A DNA stretch of 63,824 nucleotides from an uncultured Bacteroides sp. (GCA_944320295.1 CALUGY010000005.1:1-63824), one strand, 5' to 3'. Positions 41,039 to 50,048 are shown, numbered from the stretch's first letter. Numbers and translations: made by a program. The notes: a model not told the origin generated them from the letters alone.

Positions 41039-41067
41039 TTGTACCCGTTGCTTTGTATTCCTCCCCG

Positions 41068-41075
41068 CAAAGTTA
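41068..41075 (-). promoter_or_regulatory. Promoter of CTD-like gene (-7 box)
   Basis: TAACTTTG on the minus strand, 30 nt upstream of the ATG. Confidence 0.6.
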
Positions 41076-41141
41076 GCGTATTCTGCCCGATAAAGCAAAA
41101 TCCCCGACAAGAAAACTTACAACCTGCCACGTGCGGCAAGC

Positions 41142-41945
41142 TCACTCGGCACCGTCCAACTTGGCAGCCAGCTCTGCCGGAGTAGCAGATACCACGATGC
41201 TCTGGCCGGACGCGTCGCCCATGTAGCGGTATGCCAAACCTTTGTTGCAGGCCACGCAAAGCTCCAGCAACATGCGGATGCCCTCGTCGGAAACGTCAAG
41301 TGAGGAGAAGGTGACCGACTTCAGCACGTCCCGGTCTATGGACGACAGGGGCAACTGGTCCTCATCCACGTAATACTCGTACACCACGTTCATGGTTTCC
41401 AACTTCATGGCACGCAGCACGGTGCACTCGTCCAGACGTACGGGAAACGACAAGTTGGCCACGTTTACCATTTCCTGCAACTGCCTGAAAGCCATTTCCC
41501 TTTCAGACAGATTACTATTTTGCAACGCCTTCAGTTCGCCCGAAGTAACTATGCACGATGCGGACACCTGGGGTATGCCTTCTTTGTAGTACACGTATCT
41601 CACGCTGACACCAGCCCTTACCAACAAATCCAAAAACGCTTTCGAATCCGGATTCGACGGGCCGATGGCTGCCGTGGCCATGCTTTTCATCACTTCGGGA
41701 TTATGCTTCAAGGCTTCCACCTCCACAGGCAGCATCCGGTCCAAAGCATAATAGAACACCACCCTGTCATTCTCAAGCTTGACGCTCTCCACAGAGCCGG
41801 ACGCCCCCATATCCATGGGGCACTCGCTGTCAATCTCTGCTATCATTTCTTCCAGTTCCGCACGCGCTCCGCCATAAGGGGTTTGCGCCCATGCCATGGC
41901 ACAACACAGCGCCACGGCGAACAATGCAGCAATCAGTTTCTTCAT
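41142..41945 (-). CDS. Exported protein with two internal repeats, paralog 1
   Basis: 267 residues from the ATG at 41945. Sec signal peptide (LIAALFAVALCCAMAWA, cleaved before QTPYGG). The mature part has two related halves: the first begins SECPMDMGASGSVESVKLENDRVVFYY, the second NLSFPVRLDECTVLRAMKLETMNVVYEYY. About half identical to the gene at 43323, including leader and -7 box. Function unknown. Lies downstream of element G. Confidence 0.75.
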   Translation of the reverse strand: MKKLIAALFAVALCCAMAWAQTPYGGARAELEEMIAEIDSECPMDMGASGSVESVKLENDRVVFYYALDRMLPVEVEALKHNPEVMKSMATAAIGPSNPDSKAFLDLLVRAGVSVRYVYYKEGIPQVSASCIVTSGELKALQNSNLSEREMAFRQLQEMVNVANLSFPVRLDECTVLRAMKLETMNVVYEYYVDEDQLPLSSIDRDVLKSVTFSSLDVSDEGIRMLLELCVACNKGLAYRYMGDASGQSIVVSATPAELAAKLDGAE

Positions 41946-41987
41946 GATTCCGAACAATTATGAAATGTGATACTTGTTTATACCGTA

Positions 41988-41995
41988 CAAAGATA
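41988..41995 (-). promoter_or_regulatory. Promoter of paralog 1 (-7 box)
   Basis: TATCTTTG on the minus strand; the sequence from here to the ATG resembles that of paralog 2. Confidence 0.65.
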
Positions 41996-42125
41996 GCGAA
42001 AGGTGAGCGCAGAGGCAAAATGAAAACACAGTTTCCTATTTTGACTCTGCCGAACCGCATCCTATCTTCGTGAAACAAAGATAGAAAATTTTGACAATGC
42101 GTCCTACTACCACACAGAAAATAAT

Positions 42126-42230
42126 GAGGCTTTCCGCGCGACATGTTGCGGGCGGGAGCGCAACGTGTACGGAGCGTGGCCGCAACACGTTCGGAGCACG
42201 GGCGCAACACGTTGCGGACAAGCCGCTTAC
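42126..42230. repeat. Type-1 quadruple-palindrome element, copy G
   Basis: 14-mers at 42137-42150, 42159-42172, 42181-42194 and 42203-42216 (cores ACATGT, ACGTGT, ACACGT, ACACGT), exact 22-bp period. Flanks GAGGCTTTCC (42126-42135) and GACAAGCCGC (42217-42226) are inverted at 8 of 10 positions. It lies in the 425-bp gap between rnz and paralog 1 (both minus strand), upstream of the paralog promoter. A small CTATCTT/AAGATAG hairpin (42063-42084) is the only other item seen there. Confidence 0.87.
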
Positions 42231-42370
42231 ATGTCCCCTCCGCGTTTTCCATTAACAGCCTATGAAACAGGCATTTGAGCAAAGCGGAACCAGCATCCGC
42301 CAAGGCATGGAAGTTGGCGCATAAAAAACATGAATGCCATTTGCCGAACGAAAAATCCCGACAAGAAGGT

Positions 42371-43285
42371 TCAAACGTGCAGACGAAGCATCTCCTTGGC
42401 CAAAACAGTTTCAGGAAAAACAGCCGATGCCTCGGCCAGCAACTGCGCCTCATCATCGTAACGGGCGGAGAAATGCCCTATGAGCAAACGCTTGACCCCG
42501 GCACGCAGGGCAATGTCCGCAGCCTGAGCTGCCGTGGTATGGAATGTCTCACGGGCACGGGCCGCATGTTCCTGGCTAAAAGTGGCTTCGTGGAACAACA
42601 AGTCGGCCCCGCGCACCTGTTCCAACACACTTGGCAGGGGCACCGTATCCGAACAATAGGCATACCGGCGGGGCGGGGCGGCAGGAGTGGTCAGCACGGA
42701 GTTGGAAACCACGCGGCCTTCGGGCGTCACGTAGTCGGCCCCGTTCTTTATGCGGTTCAGCTCGTAGACCGGCACCTGATAGAAGTCCACCATGTCCCGG
42801 CGGATATGGCTGAGCCCCGGCTTTTCCTCAAAAAGGAAACCGCAACAGGGCATGCGGTGCTTCAAGGGTATGGTGGAAACTTGCACGGAACGGTCTTCGT
42901 AAAGCAACGACGGCTCTTTGGCGGAAAACTCGTGGAAAACGAGCTTGTAGCTCATCTGCCTGTTGAAGAAAGCCAGCATGGGAGCAAACAACTTCTCCAG
43001 CCCCGCAGGCGAATAGACATGCAAGTCGGCCGTGCGGCCCAGAAGGTTGAACGTGGACACCACGCCCGGCAACCCGAAGCAATGGTCACCGTGCAGGTGC
43101 GAGATGAAGATGTGGTTCAGCCGCGAAAACTTGAGGCGCGACTTGCGGAGCTGCAATTGCGCGCCCTCGCCGCAATCAATCATGAACAACTTGTCGCGCA
43201 CGTCGAGTACTTGCGACGTGGGATAGTGGCGCATGGTGGGCAGGGCCGAACCACACCCCAGGATATGCAAATCGAATTTCTCCAT
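42371..43285 (-). CDS. rnz: Ribonuclease Z (tRNase Z, ElaC type)
   Basis: 304 residues; processes tRNA 3' ends. Metallo-beta-lactamase fold with the metal motif HLHGDH (residues 63-68), the N-terminal HILGCGSALPTMRHYPTSQVLD (substrate loop), the later metal ligands in the YCSDT and HEATF regions, and the final H in IGHFSARY. Short ElaC-type enzyme length. Flanked on both sides by paralogous genes; the start is 38 bp after the paralog 2 stop, so probably transcribed with it. Confidence 0.95.
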   Translation of the reverse strand: MEKFDLHILGCGSALPTMRHYPTSQVLDVRDKLFMIDCGEGAQLQLRKSRLKFSRLNHIFISHLHGDHCFGLPGVVSTFNLLGRTADLHVYSPAGLEKLFAPMLAFFNRQMSYKLVFHEFSAKEPSLLYEDRSVQVSTIPLKHRMPCCGFLFEEKPGLSHIRRDMVDFYQVPVYELNRIKNGADYVTPEGRVVSNSVLTTPAAPPRRYAYCSDTVPLPSVLEQVRGADLLFHEATFSQEHAARARETFHTTAAQAADIALRAGVKRLLIGHFSARYDDEAQLLAEASAVFPETVLAKEMLRLHV

Positions 43286-43322
43286 AGCATGTCGGGCGGC
43301 CGCAGGCCGCGCACAAGCAGTT

Positions 43323-44126
43323 TTATTCGGCGGTGTTCAGTCTGGCGGCCAGTTCGGACGAAGTGGCACCCACGACGATTGTCTCGCCCGACTTATCTCC
43401 CGTGTAGCGGTAGGCCAGACCTCGGTCGCAGTCCACGCAAAGCTGCAACAGCATGCGTACGCCCATGTCGCTCACGTCAAGCGCGGAGAAGTTCTCCTGC
43501 TTCAGAATCTCCCGGTCAATGGACGACATGGGTATCTGTTCTTCGTCCACATAATAGTCGTACACCACGTTCTCAGGTTCCAGCGTCATACTGCGCATCA
43601 CGGTATATTCGTCCAGACGCATGGGACACGACAGGTTGGTGATATTCACCACTTCCTGCAACTTCTGCAAAGAAGCCTCCGTACCGGTAAGGCCATTTTC
43701 CGTCAAGTCTTTCAACTCATCGACAGTCAGGCCGCACTCGGCGGTCACTTCGGGCGCGTCTTCTTTATAAAATACGTATCTCACGCCCATGTCGGCCCCT
43801 ATCAGCAAATCCACGAACTTCGTGAGTTCTTCTCCCGGCGAACTGAAGTTGGCCTTGGCCATGCTCTTCATGGCGTCCGGGTTCTGTCTCAACGCCTCTA
43901 TCTCTATAGGCAAGTCATTCGCGTAAGCATAGTAGTACACCACATCGTTGCCTTCGAGCTTGATACTCTCCAACGTGCCGGACTCGCCCATGTCCATGGG
44001 GCACTCGCTGTTGAGGGCTTCCACACCCTTTTCCACCTGTGCGCGCTTCCCGCCGCACGAGCCAAGGAGCAATGCCGTGACGCACAACAATGTGACGGCA
44101 CAAAATGTCTTCAATGAGTTTTTCAT
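43323..44126 (-). CDS. Lipoprotein with two internal repeats, paralog 2
   Basis: 267 residues. Signal with lipobox LGSC (cysteine at residue 24). Two related repeats, residues about 38-140 and 160-262: CPM at 42-44 and 167-169, then an LE..NVVYYY-type strand, DLPIE and QIPMS, a long helix, and a closing Y-x-G strand. Paralogous to the gene at 41142 through its whole length. No catalytic motif recognised; possibly a periplasmic stress or binding protein. Probably co-transcribed with rnz. Confidence 0.78.
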   Translation of the reverse strand: MKNSLKTFCAVTLLCVTALLLGSCGGKRAQVEKGVEALNSECPMDMGESGTLESIKLEGNDVVYYYAYANDLPIEIEALRQNPDAMKSMAKANFSSPGEELTKFVDLLIGADMGVRYVFYKEDAPEVTAECGLTVDELKDLTENGLTGTEASLQKLQEVVNITNLSCPMRLDEYTVMRSMTLEPENVVYDYYVDEEQIPMSSIDREILKQENFSALDVSDMGVRMLLQLCVDCDRGLAYRYTGDKSGETIVVGATSSELAARLNTAE

Positions 44127-44169
44127 AATAACACGACTATTATTAAATATGATACATGTTTACGTCGTA

Positions 44170-44177
44170 CAAAGATA
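44170..44177 (-). promoter_or_regulatory. Promoter of paralog 2 and rnz (-7 box)
   Basis: TATCTTTG on the minus strand, 44 nt upstream of the ATG; followed by GTACGACGTAAACATGTATC, similar to the paralog 1 leader. Confidence 0.65.
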
Positions 44178-44220
44178 GGATTTTTTTACAATATCAAACG
44201 CTTCCGGACGAAAAATAAAA

Positions 44221-44324
44221 GGCATTTATCCGCAACGTGTTGCGGGCGCGCTTCCGACACGTTGCGAGCGCGCTCCGAACACGTTGCGAGTACGGACGGA
44301 ACATGTTGCGAACAACCGCCCTGA
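44221..44324. repeat. Type-1 quadruple-palindrome element, copy H
   Basis: 14-mers at 44231-44244, 44253-44266, 44275-44288 and 44297-44310 (cores ACGTGT, ACACGT, ACACGT, ACATGT), exact 22-bp period. It lies in the 391-bp divergent gap between paralog 2 and the DUF5686 gene, between their promoters. Flank symmetry is weak in this copy (GGCATTTATC against AACAACCGCC). Confidence 0.85.
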
Positions 44325-44490
44325 ATGTCGCGTCCTCAATCCTTGGCAACACACTAATCCACAGCAATATACAAAACCACCCGCCTCCGAAGGCCGGAAT
44401 ACGGATACCTAAACAAAGGCCCACGGGGAGCAATAGGCTGTGAAAAGAAAAAATTTACGTCCGCACAAACCACCCAACGGCGATTATCCC

Positions 44491-44498
44491 TATATTTG
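44491..44498 (+). promoter_or_regulatory. Promoter of DUF5686 gene (-7 box)
   Basis: TATATTTG, 19 nt upstream of the ATG at 44518. Confidence 0.7.
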
Positions 44499-44517
44499 CC
44501 CCAAGCAAAACAGGTAT

Positions 44518-46770
44518 ATGAAGCGTTTGGGGTCTATATGGATAAGCCTGTGCCTGCTGCTCGCCGCCATTCCGGGAGCACAGGCAGGACATGCGGCACG
44601 CCCCAGCGACCCGCCTTCGCGCACGGCGGACTCCATCATGGAAAAGGTGATATTCTTCGCCCCGCTTTACGAGCGCATCGTGGAAGATTACAAGGCGGAG
44701 CTTTACATCAAAGGCAAACTCAACATACGCAAACGCAACCACATCATGCGCTTCATCCCTTCCATGTTCCGTATGCGGAAGGGAGTGAACGAGTACATGA
44801 TGGAAACCTACAACGACCTGCACTTCTCCGCGCCCGACCAGTATGATCAAAAGGTGAAAGCAAGCGCAGGTACTGCTTCGGAGTTCTGGGAAGCAGACGG
44901 CAGGCTGCCCGAATACTTCCACGTCAATGTCTACTCACCCACCCTGCTGTACGACAAACTTATCTCGCCGTTGGCTCCCGATGCAAAAAGATATTACAAC
45001 TTCCGCGTGGACTCCGTATGGGGAACAGTACATGCCCGGCAATATAAAATACGCTTCACGCCGCGCAACAAGAGTTTCCAATTGGTGGAAGGCTACATGG
45101 TGGTGAGCGAGAATGTGTGGAGCGTGCGCGAGATGCGCTTTACAGGCCGGTCGGAACTATTCAAGTTCGACAATCTGGTCAAGCTGGGCGAGGTGGGCGA
45201 AAAAGACGAGTTCCTGCCCCTGCACTACGACCTGCAAGTAGACTTCCGCTTCCTGGGAAACGTAATAGAGGGAGACTACACGGCCGTATTGAATTACACG
45301 GATATCAAGCAGAGGGACGACCTGTCTATACAAGAAAGGAAAAAACAAAAGGTGGAATACGACCTGTCTGACAACTACACATTGCGTTGCGACACAAACG
45401 CCTGCCGGAACGACGTGGCCTATTTTGACAGCCTGCGCCCCTTGCCACTCTCAGCAAACGAGCAACAACTTTACACGGATTTCTTCCTGTGGCGCGACAC
45501 ATCGGCGGTAAAGAAACAAAGAAGAAAGGGACGCGTGTTCTGGGGACAGGTGGGCGACTGGCTGACAAGCCGCTACACCGTAAACCTGTCCCGCCTGGGG
45601 AGCGTGCGTTGCTCGCCGCTCATCAACCCCTTCCTGGTGAGCTACAGCGGCAAAGACGGCATCTCGTACAGCCAGGAGTTCAAGTACAGCTACCTGTTCA
45701 ACAACGACCGTTTGCTGCACATGGCGCCCGAAATAGGTTATAACTTCAAGAACAAGGAGTTCTACTGGCGAATAAACACGGACTTTTACTACTGGCCGCA
45801 GAAGCGGACGGCCCTGCACGTGGAGATAGGAAACGGTAACCGCATCTACAGCAGCGAGGTGCTGGACGACCTGAAAGCCATGCCCGACAGCCTGTTCGAC
45901 TTCGACCAAATCCACCTGAACTACTTCAAAGACCTGTATTTCCGCCTACGCCACACGTGGGAGATTGTGAACGGCCTGACGCTCGACGTGGGCCTGTCCA
46001 TACACCGCCGCACGGAGGGCGAACGTTCCAACTTCGTGCCCGTCAATCCTGTGGCGCCGCCCGTGACAGTAGGCGGGAAGTTCCCGGCGGACAACCCGTA
46101 CTTCCCCGGCACAGACACGGAAATACTGGGCCGCTTCCGGCACGAGTACAACAGCTTCGCCCCGCGCATCAGCCTGTCGTGGGCTCCCGGCCAATACTAC
46201 TACATGGACGGGAAGCGCAAAATCAACCTGCATTCACGCTACCCCCGCATCTCCGTGGAGTGGGAACGGGGCATCAAGGGCGTACTGAGGAACTCCGGCT
46301 CTTACGAACGTGTCGAGGTAGACCTGCAACATGGTATCGCGCTAAGCCCCATGCGCGACATATACTTCCGTCTGGGATGGGGCAAGTTCACCAACCGCAA
46401 CGAGCTGTACTTCGTGGACTTTACCAACTTCACGCGCCGCAACCTTCCCATTGGCTGGAACGATGAAATCGGCGGAGTGTTCCAGCTGCTGGACGGACGC
46501 TGGTACAACTCTTCCCGCGAATACCTGCGCGGGCATGTCACCTACGAAGCCCCGTTCCTGCTGATGCGCCACCTCATGAAGTACACGCAATACGTGCTCA
46601 ACGAACGGTTGTACTTCAACGCCCTCGCCGTGCCCCACCTGAAACCCTACATCGAAGTGGGCTACGGTATCGGCACGCACGTATTCGACTTCGGAGTGTT
46701 TGCCAGCTTTGCCAACTGGCAGTACCAGGAAATAGGCTGCAAGTTCACCTTCGAGCTGTTTAACCGTTGA
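44518..46770 (+). CDS. DUF5686 family outer-membrane protein
   Basis: 750 residues from the ATG at 44518; the frame opens upstream at 44440 but that stretch carries the promoter. Signal peptide (WISLCLLLAAIPGAQA, then GHAARP). The body matches DUF5686: IMEKVIFFAPLYERIVEDYKAELYIKGKL near the start, VEGYMVVSENVWSVREMRFTG in the middle, and a C-terminal set of beta strands ending in an aromatic strand (CKFTFELFNR), typical of outer-membrane barrels. Usually an N-terminal carboxypeptidase-regulatory domain is found in related proteins; it is absent here. Function unknown. Confidence 0.82.
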   Translation: MKRLGSIWISLCLLLAAIPGAQAGHAARPSDPPSRTADSIMEKVIFFAPLYERIVEDYKAELYIKGKLNIRKRNHIMRFIPSMFRMRKGVNEYMMETYNDLHFSAPDQYDQKVKASAGTASEFWEADGRLPEYFHVNVYSPTLLYDKLISPLAPDAKRYYNFRVDSVWGTVHARQYKIRFTPRNKSFQLVEGYMVVSENVWSVREMRFTGRSELFKFDNLVKLGEVGEKDEFLPLHYDLQVDFRFLGNVIEGDYTAVLNYTDIKQRDDLSIQERKKQKVEYDLSDNYTLRCDTNACRNDVAYFDSLRPLPLSANEQQLYTDFFLWRDTSAVKKQRRKGRVFWGQVGDWLTSRYTVNLSRLGSVRCSPLINPFLVSYSGKDGISYSQEFKYSYLFNNDRLLHMAPEIGYNFKNKEFYWRINTDFYYWPQKRTALHVEIGNGNRIYSSEVLDDLKAMPDSLFDFDQIHLNYFKDLYFRLRHTWEIVNGLTLDVGLSIHRRTEGERSNFVPVNPVAPPVTVGGKFPADNPYFPGTDTEILGRFRHEYNSFAPRISLSWAPGQYYYMDGKRKINLHSRYPRISVEWERGIKGVLRNSGSYERVEVDLQHGIALSPMRDIYFRLGWGKFTNRNELYFVDFTNFTRRNLPIGWNDEIGGVFQLLDGRWYNSSREYLRGHVTYEAPFLLMRHLMKYTQYVLNERLYFNALAVPHLKPYIEVGYGIGTHVFDFGVFASFANWQYQEIGCKFTFELFNR

Positions 46771-46811
46771 GTCCCGACTCCCGGAACCGGACATGCCGGA
46801 AGCCTGTATTC

Positions 46812-46916
46812 AGGGCATTTGTTCCCGACATGTCACGAGCGAACACGGAACATGTCCGGAGCGCGGACGCAACACGTTCGGAGCACGCCCGCAACACGTT
46901 GCGGACAAATGTCCCG
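46812..46916. repeat. Type-1 quadruple-palindrome element, copy I
   Basis: 14-mers at 46824-46837, 46846-46859, 46868-46881 and 46890-46903 (cores ACATGT, ACATGT, ACACGT, ACACGT), exact 22-bp period. Flanks GGGCATTTGT (46813-46822) and ACAAATGTCCC (46905-46915) are an inverted repeat with a one-base slip. Sits in the 276-bp gap between the DUF5686 gene and the pantothenate kinase promoter. Confidence 0.87.
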
Positions 46917-47026
46917 AAGCCACCGTGTTAAACGCCTATCCGATACCCGCAGGCCCGAATGGGGACAAAAACACGCCTTGGACGAATTATTTTTGACAAC
47001 AAAGCATGATAATCACTCGGATTTCA

Positions 47027-47034
47027 TACCTTTG
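47027..47034 (+). promoter_or_regulatory. Promoter of pantothenate kinase gene (-7 box)
   Basis: TACCTTTG, 12 nt upstream of the ATG, with TTTTTGAC about 30 nt further up. Confidence 0.65.
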
Positions 47035-47046
47035 CCGCAAAAAAGC

Positions 47047-47868
47047 ATGGGAATCGTAATCGGCATAGACGTAGGCGGAACCACCACGAAGATAGTAGGC
47101 ATGGACAACGGGACGATACAATCACCCATGTCCATCACAGCCACCGACCCGGTGACCTCGCTGTTCGGTGCCTTTGGCAAATACATATACGACAACGGCA
47201 TACAACTGTCCGACGTAGAGCAGGTGATGCTTACCGGCGTGGGCAGCGCCTATGTGGACAGTCCTCTCTACGGCCTTCCAACGGGCAAGGCAGACGAGTT
47301 CCTGGCCAACGGACTGGGTGCGCGCCATGCCACGGACATACGCCACCTCATTGTGGTGAGCATGGGCACGGGCACGTCGTTTGTACGCATCGACGGCGAC
47401 AAGATGTCGCACATTGGCGGCGCAGGCATAGGCGGTGGCACGCTGCAAGGTCTGTCGCGACTGCTGCTCAAGACGCACAACATCCGCCAAGTGGCCGAGC
47501 TGGCACAGCATGGCGACCAGAACCGCGTCAACCTGCTGATTGGCGACATCTGCAATGCCCCCCTGCCCGACTTGCCCATAGATGCCACAGCCTCGCTCTT
47601 CGGCAAGGCCGACAGCGACTCATCCGAAGCCGACATAGCCTGCGGCATCATCTACATGGTGTTCCGCACCATAGGCAATTCGGCCGTGCTGGCCGCCCTC
47701 AACAGCGAAGTGAAAGACTTCGTGCTGATAGGCAAGCTGACGCAGCTGCCGCAATGCAGCAAGCTGTTTGCGCGGATGGGTGAGTTCCACGGCGTACGGT
47801 TCCACATACCTCCCTACGCGGAATACCGCACGGCCATAGGCGCCGCATTGGCCTATACAAAGAAATGA
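47047..47868 (+). CDS. coaW: Type II pantothenate kinase (fumble family)
   Basis: 273 residues from the ATG at 47047; the longer frame from 46819 runs through element I and is rejected. Phosphorylates pantothenate, first step of coenzyme A synthesis. The ASKHA fold shows GIDVGGTTTKIVGM at the N-terminus (phosphate 1), LIVVSMGTGTSFVRI (phosphate 2) and the adenosine-type motif VLIGKLTQLPQ. Similarity is to the eukaryotic/Staphylococcus type II enzymes, not to the CoaX (type III) common in Bacteroidetes. Close to the rpsA promoter downstream. Confidence 0.85.
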   Translation: MGIVIGIDVGGTTTKIVGMDNGTIQSPMSITATDPVTSLFGAFGKYIYDNGIQLSDVEQVMLTGVGSAYVDSPLYGLPTGKADEFLANGLGARHATDIRHLIVVSMGTGTSFVRIDGDKMSHIGGAGIGGGTLQGLSRLLLKTHNIRQVAELAQHGDQNRVNLLIGDICNAPLPDLPIDATASLFGKADSDSSEADIACGIIYMVFRTIGNSAVLAALNSEVKDFVLIGKLTQLPQCSKLFARMGEFHGVRFHIPPYAEYRTAIGAALAYTKK

Positions 47869-47880
47869 ATGCCCCAGATG

Positions 47881-47911
47881 TTTGTGGTACAAGAAAATAA
47901 TGCTATCTTTG
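47881..47911 (+). promoter_or_regulatory. rpsA promoter (-33 and -7)
   Basis: TTTG at 47881-47884 and TATCTTTG at 47904-47911, 19 bp apart: the best two-element match in the window. Leader of about 60 nt before the rpsA ATG. Confidence 0.75.
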
Positions 47912-47977
47912 CGCCCGATTTATTGAGCCAACATAATGTCTCACTTAATTAACTGAGTTAAACAAATTTATTCATTA

Positions 47978-49768
47978 ATGGAAAACTTAAAGAACGTCGC
48001 ACCCCTCGAAGACTTCAACTGGGATGCGTATGAAAACGGTGAAGCAACCGTAAACGTAAGTCACGAAGAACAAGAAAAAGCGTATGACAGTACGCTGAAC
48101 AAGGTCAACGACCGCGAGGTAGTTGACGGCACGGTGATTGCAATGAACAAGCGCGAAGTAGTTGTAAACATCGGCTACAAGTCGGACGGTATCATCCCCA
48201 TGAACGAGTTCCGTTACAACCCCGACCTGAAAGTAGGCGACACGGTGGAAGTGTACATCGAAAACCAGGAAGACAAGAAAGGACAACTGGTGCTGTCGCA
48301 CCGCAAAGCACGTGCAAGCCGCTCTTGGGAGCGCATCAACGCAGCTTTGGAGAACGAAGAAATTATCAAGGGCTACATCAAGTGCCGCACCAAGGGCGGT
48401 ATGATTGTAGACGTGTTCGGCATCGAAGCATTCTTGCCGGGCTCTCAAATAGACGTGAAACCCATCCGCGACTACGATGTGTTCGTTGGCAAGACCATGG
48501 AATTCAAGGTCGTAAAGATCAACCAAGAGTTCAAGAACGTGGTTGTATCGCACAAAGCCCTCATCGAAGCCGAACTGGAACAGCAGAAGAAAGAAATCAT
48601 CAGCAAGCTGGAGAAAGGCCAAGTGCTGGAAGGAACCGTCAAGAACATCACTTCTTACGGCGTATTCATCGACTTGGGCGGCGTAGACGGCTTGATCCAC
48701 ATTACAGACCTGTCTTGGGGCCGTGTAAGCGACCCGCATGAGGTGGTTGAACTGGACCAGAAGCTGAACGTGGTAATCCTCGACTTCGACGACGAGAAGA
48801 AGCGTATCGCCCTCGGCTTGAAACAACTCACCCCGCATCCTTGGGACGCCCTCGACCCGAACCTGAAGGTGGGCGACCACGTAAAGGGCAAAGTTGTCGT
48901 GATGGCCGACTACGGCGCATTCGTAGAAATCGCTCCGGGTGTGGAAGGCTTGATTCATGTATCAGAAATGTCTTGGAGCCAACACCTGCGCTCCGCACAA
49001 GATTTCATGAAGGTAGGTGACGAGATAGAGGCAGTAGTGCTGACCCTCGACCGCGAGGAGCGCAAGATGTCTTTGGGCATCAAGCAACTCAAACCCGATC
49101 CATGGGAAAACATCGAGGAGAAATATCCCGTTGGCAGCAAGCACACGGCCAAGGTACGCAACTTTACCAACTTCGGCGTATTCGTGGAGTGCGAAGAAGG
49201 CGTGGACGGCTTGATCCACATCTCCGACCTGTCTTGGACGAAGAAAGTTAAGCACCCCTCTGAATTTACGCAAATTGGTGCCGACATCGACGTGCTGGTA
49301 CTCGAAATAGACAAGGACAACCGTCGTTTGAGCCTCGGCCACAAGCAACTCGAAGAGAATCCTTGGGATGTGTTCGAGACGGTATTCACCGTTGGTTCCG
49401 TACACGAAGGCACTATCATCGAGATTCTGGACAAGGGCGCAGTCGTTGCATTGCCTTACGGCGTAGAAGGCTTCGCTACTCCCAAACACTTGGTGAAGGA
49501 AGACGGTACGCAAGTGCAAGTAGACGAGAAACTGCCGTTCAAGGTTCTTGAGTTCAACAAGGATGCCAAGCGCATCATCCTGTCACACAGCCGTGTGTTC
49601 GAAGATGCTGCCAAGGCTGAAGAAAGAGCCGAGAAGAAGGCTGCCAAGAAAGCCAATGCACGCAAGGAAGAAACGCCGATGATCCAAAACCAGGCCGCTT
49701 CTACCACGCTGGGCGACATCGACGCCTTGGCCGCTCTGAAAGAGCAATTGGAAGCTGAGAAGAAGTAA
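47978..49768 (+). CDS. rpsA: 30S ribosomal protein S1
   Basis: 596 residues with six S1 RNA-binding domains; the repeat signature G.V....GAFVEI...EGLIHVSEMSW recurs (for example SYGVFIDLGGVDGLIHITDLSW, DYGAFVEIAPGVEGLIHVSEMSW, NFGVFVECEEGVDGLIHISDLSW). The acidic N-terminus and a Lys/Ala/Glu-rich C-terminal tail (about 545-596) are typical. S1 helps mRNA bind the 30S subunit in species with weak Shine-Dalgarno use, such as Bacteroidetes. Followed by a terminator. Confidence 0.96.
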   Translation: MENLKNVAPLEDFNWDAYENGEATVNVSHEEQEKAYDSTLNKVNDREVVDGTVIAMNKREVVVNIGYKSDGIIPMNEFRYNPDLKVGDTVEVYIENQEDKKGQLVLSHRKARASRSWERINAALENEEIIKGYIKCRTKGGMIVDVFGIEAFLPGSQIDVKPIRDYDVFVGKTMEFKVVKINQEFKNVVVSHKALIEAELEQQKKEIISKLEKGQVLEGTVKNITSYGVFIDLGGVDGLIHITDLSWGRVSDPHEVVELDQKLNVVILDFDDEKKRIALGLKQLTPHPWDALDPNLKVGDHVKGKVVVMADYGAFVEIAPGVEGLIHVSEMSWSQHLRSAQDFMKVGDEIEAVVLTLDREERKMSLGIKQLKPDPWENIEEKYPVGSKHTAKVRNFTNFGVFVECEEGVDGLIHISDLSWTKKVKHPSEFTQIGADIDVLVLEIDKDNRRLSLGHKQLEENPWDVFETVFTVGSVHEGTIIEILDKGAVVALPYGVEGFATPKHLVKEDGTQVQVDEKLPFKVLEFNKDAKRIILSHSRVFEDAAKAEERAEKKAAKKANARKEETPMIQNQAASTTLGDIDALAALKEQLEAEKK

Positions 49769-49794
49769 TCCCGTTACTCGGATATACTGACAGC

Positions 49795-49824
49795 AAGAGG
49801 GCACCCTTATCAGGATGCCCTCTT
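49795..49824 (+). terminator. rpsA intrinsic terminator
   Basis: A 9-bp stem (49795-49803 with 49816-49824) with a short loop, followed by TTTTTTG. Confidence 0.85.
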
Positions 49825-49971
49825 TTTTGTTAACAGGATTGAGGGCCACCGGATAACGATAACTTCGATAGCTTCCCGGCACAAGGAGAAACACCAATAA
49901 ACAGGTAAAAATAGCACTCACCCCCTATTTTTGAAGGGCATTCCAATAAATAAATGCACTTTTGTACAACA

Positions 49972-49995
49972 ATACCCCATTAGTATAGGGGGTAT
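49972..49995 (+). promoter_or_regulatory. Candidate operator upstream of glutamine synthetase III
   Basis: A 7-bp inverted repeat ATACCCC (49972-49978) / GGGGTAT (49989-49995), overlapping the expected -33 region of the promoter at 50011-50018. A third CCCCCTAT-type half-site lies at about 49921-49928. The layout fits a nitrogen-responsive operator. Confidence 0.4.
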
Positions 49996-50010
49996 ATCAG
50001 AAAAAACACA

Positions 50011-50018
50011 TACTTTTG
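50011..50018 (+). promoter_or_regulatory. Glutamine synthetase III promoter (-7 box)
   Basis: TACTTTTG, 30 nt upstream of the chosen ATG at 50049. Confidence 0.6.
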
Positions 50019-50048
50019 TGCCATCAAATCATAAAATCCCTCTTATTT

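Noticed and set aside
49960-49980. NtcA-type site (GTA-N8-TAC) in the glnN promoter
   Set aside because: The spacing seen is GTA-N6-TAC, and NtcA is a cyanobacterial regulator.
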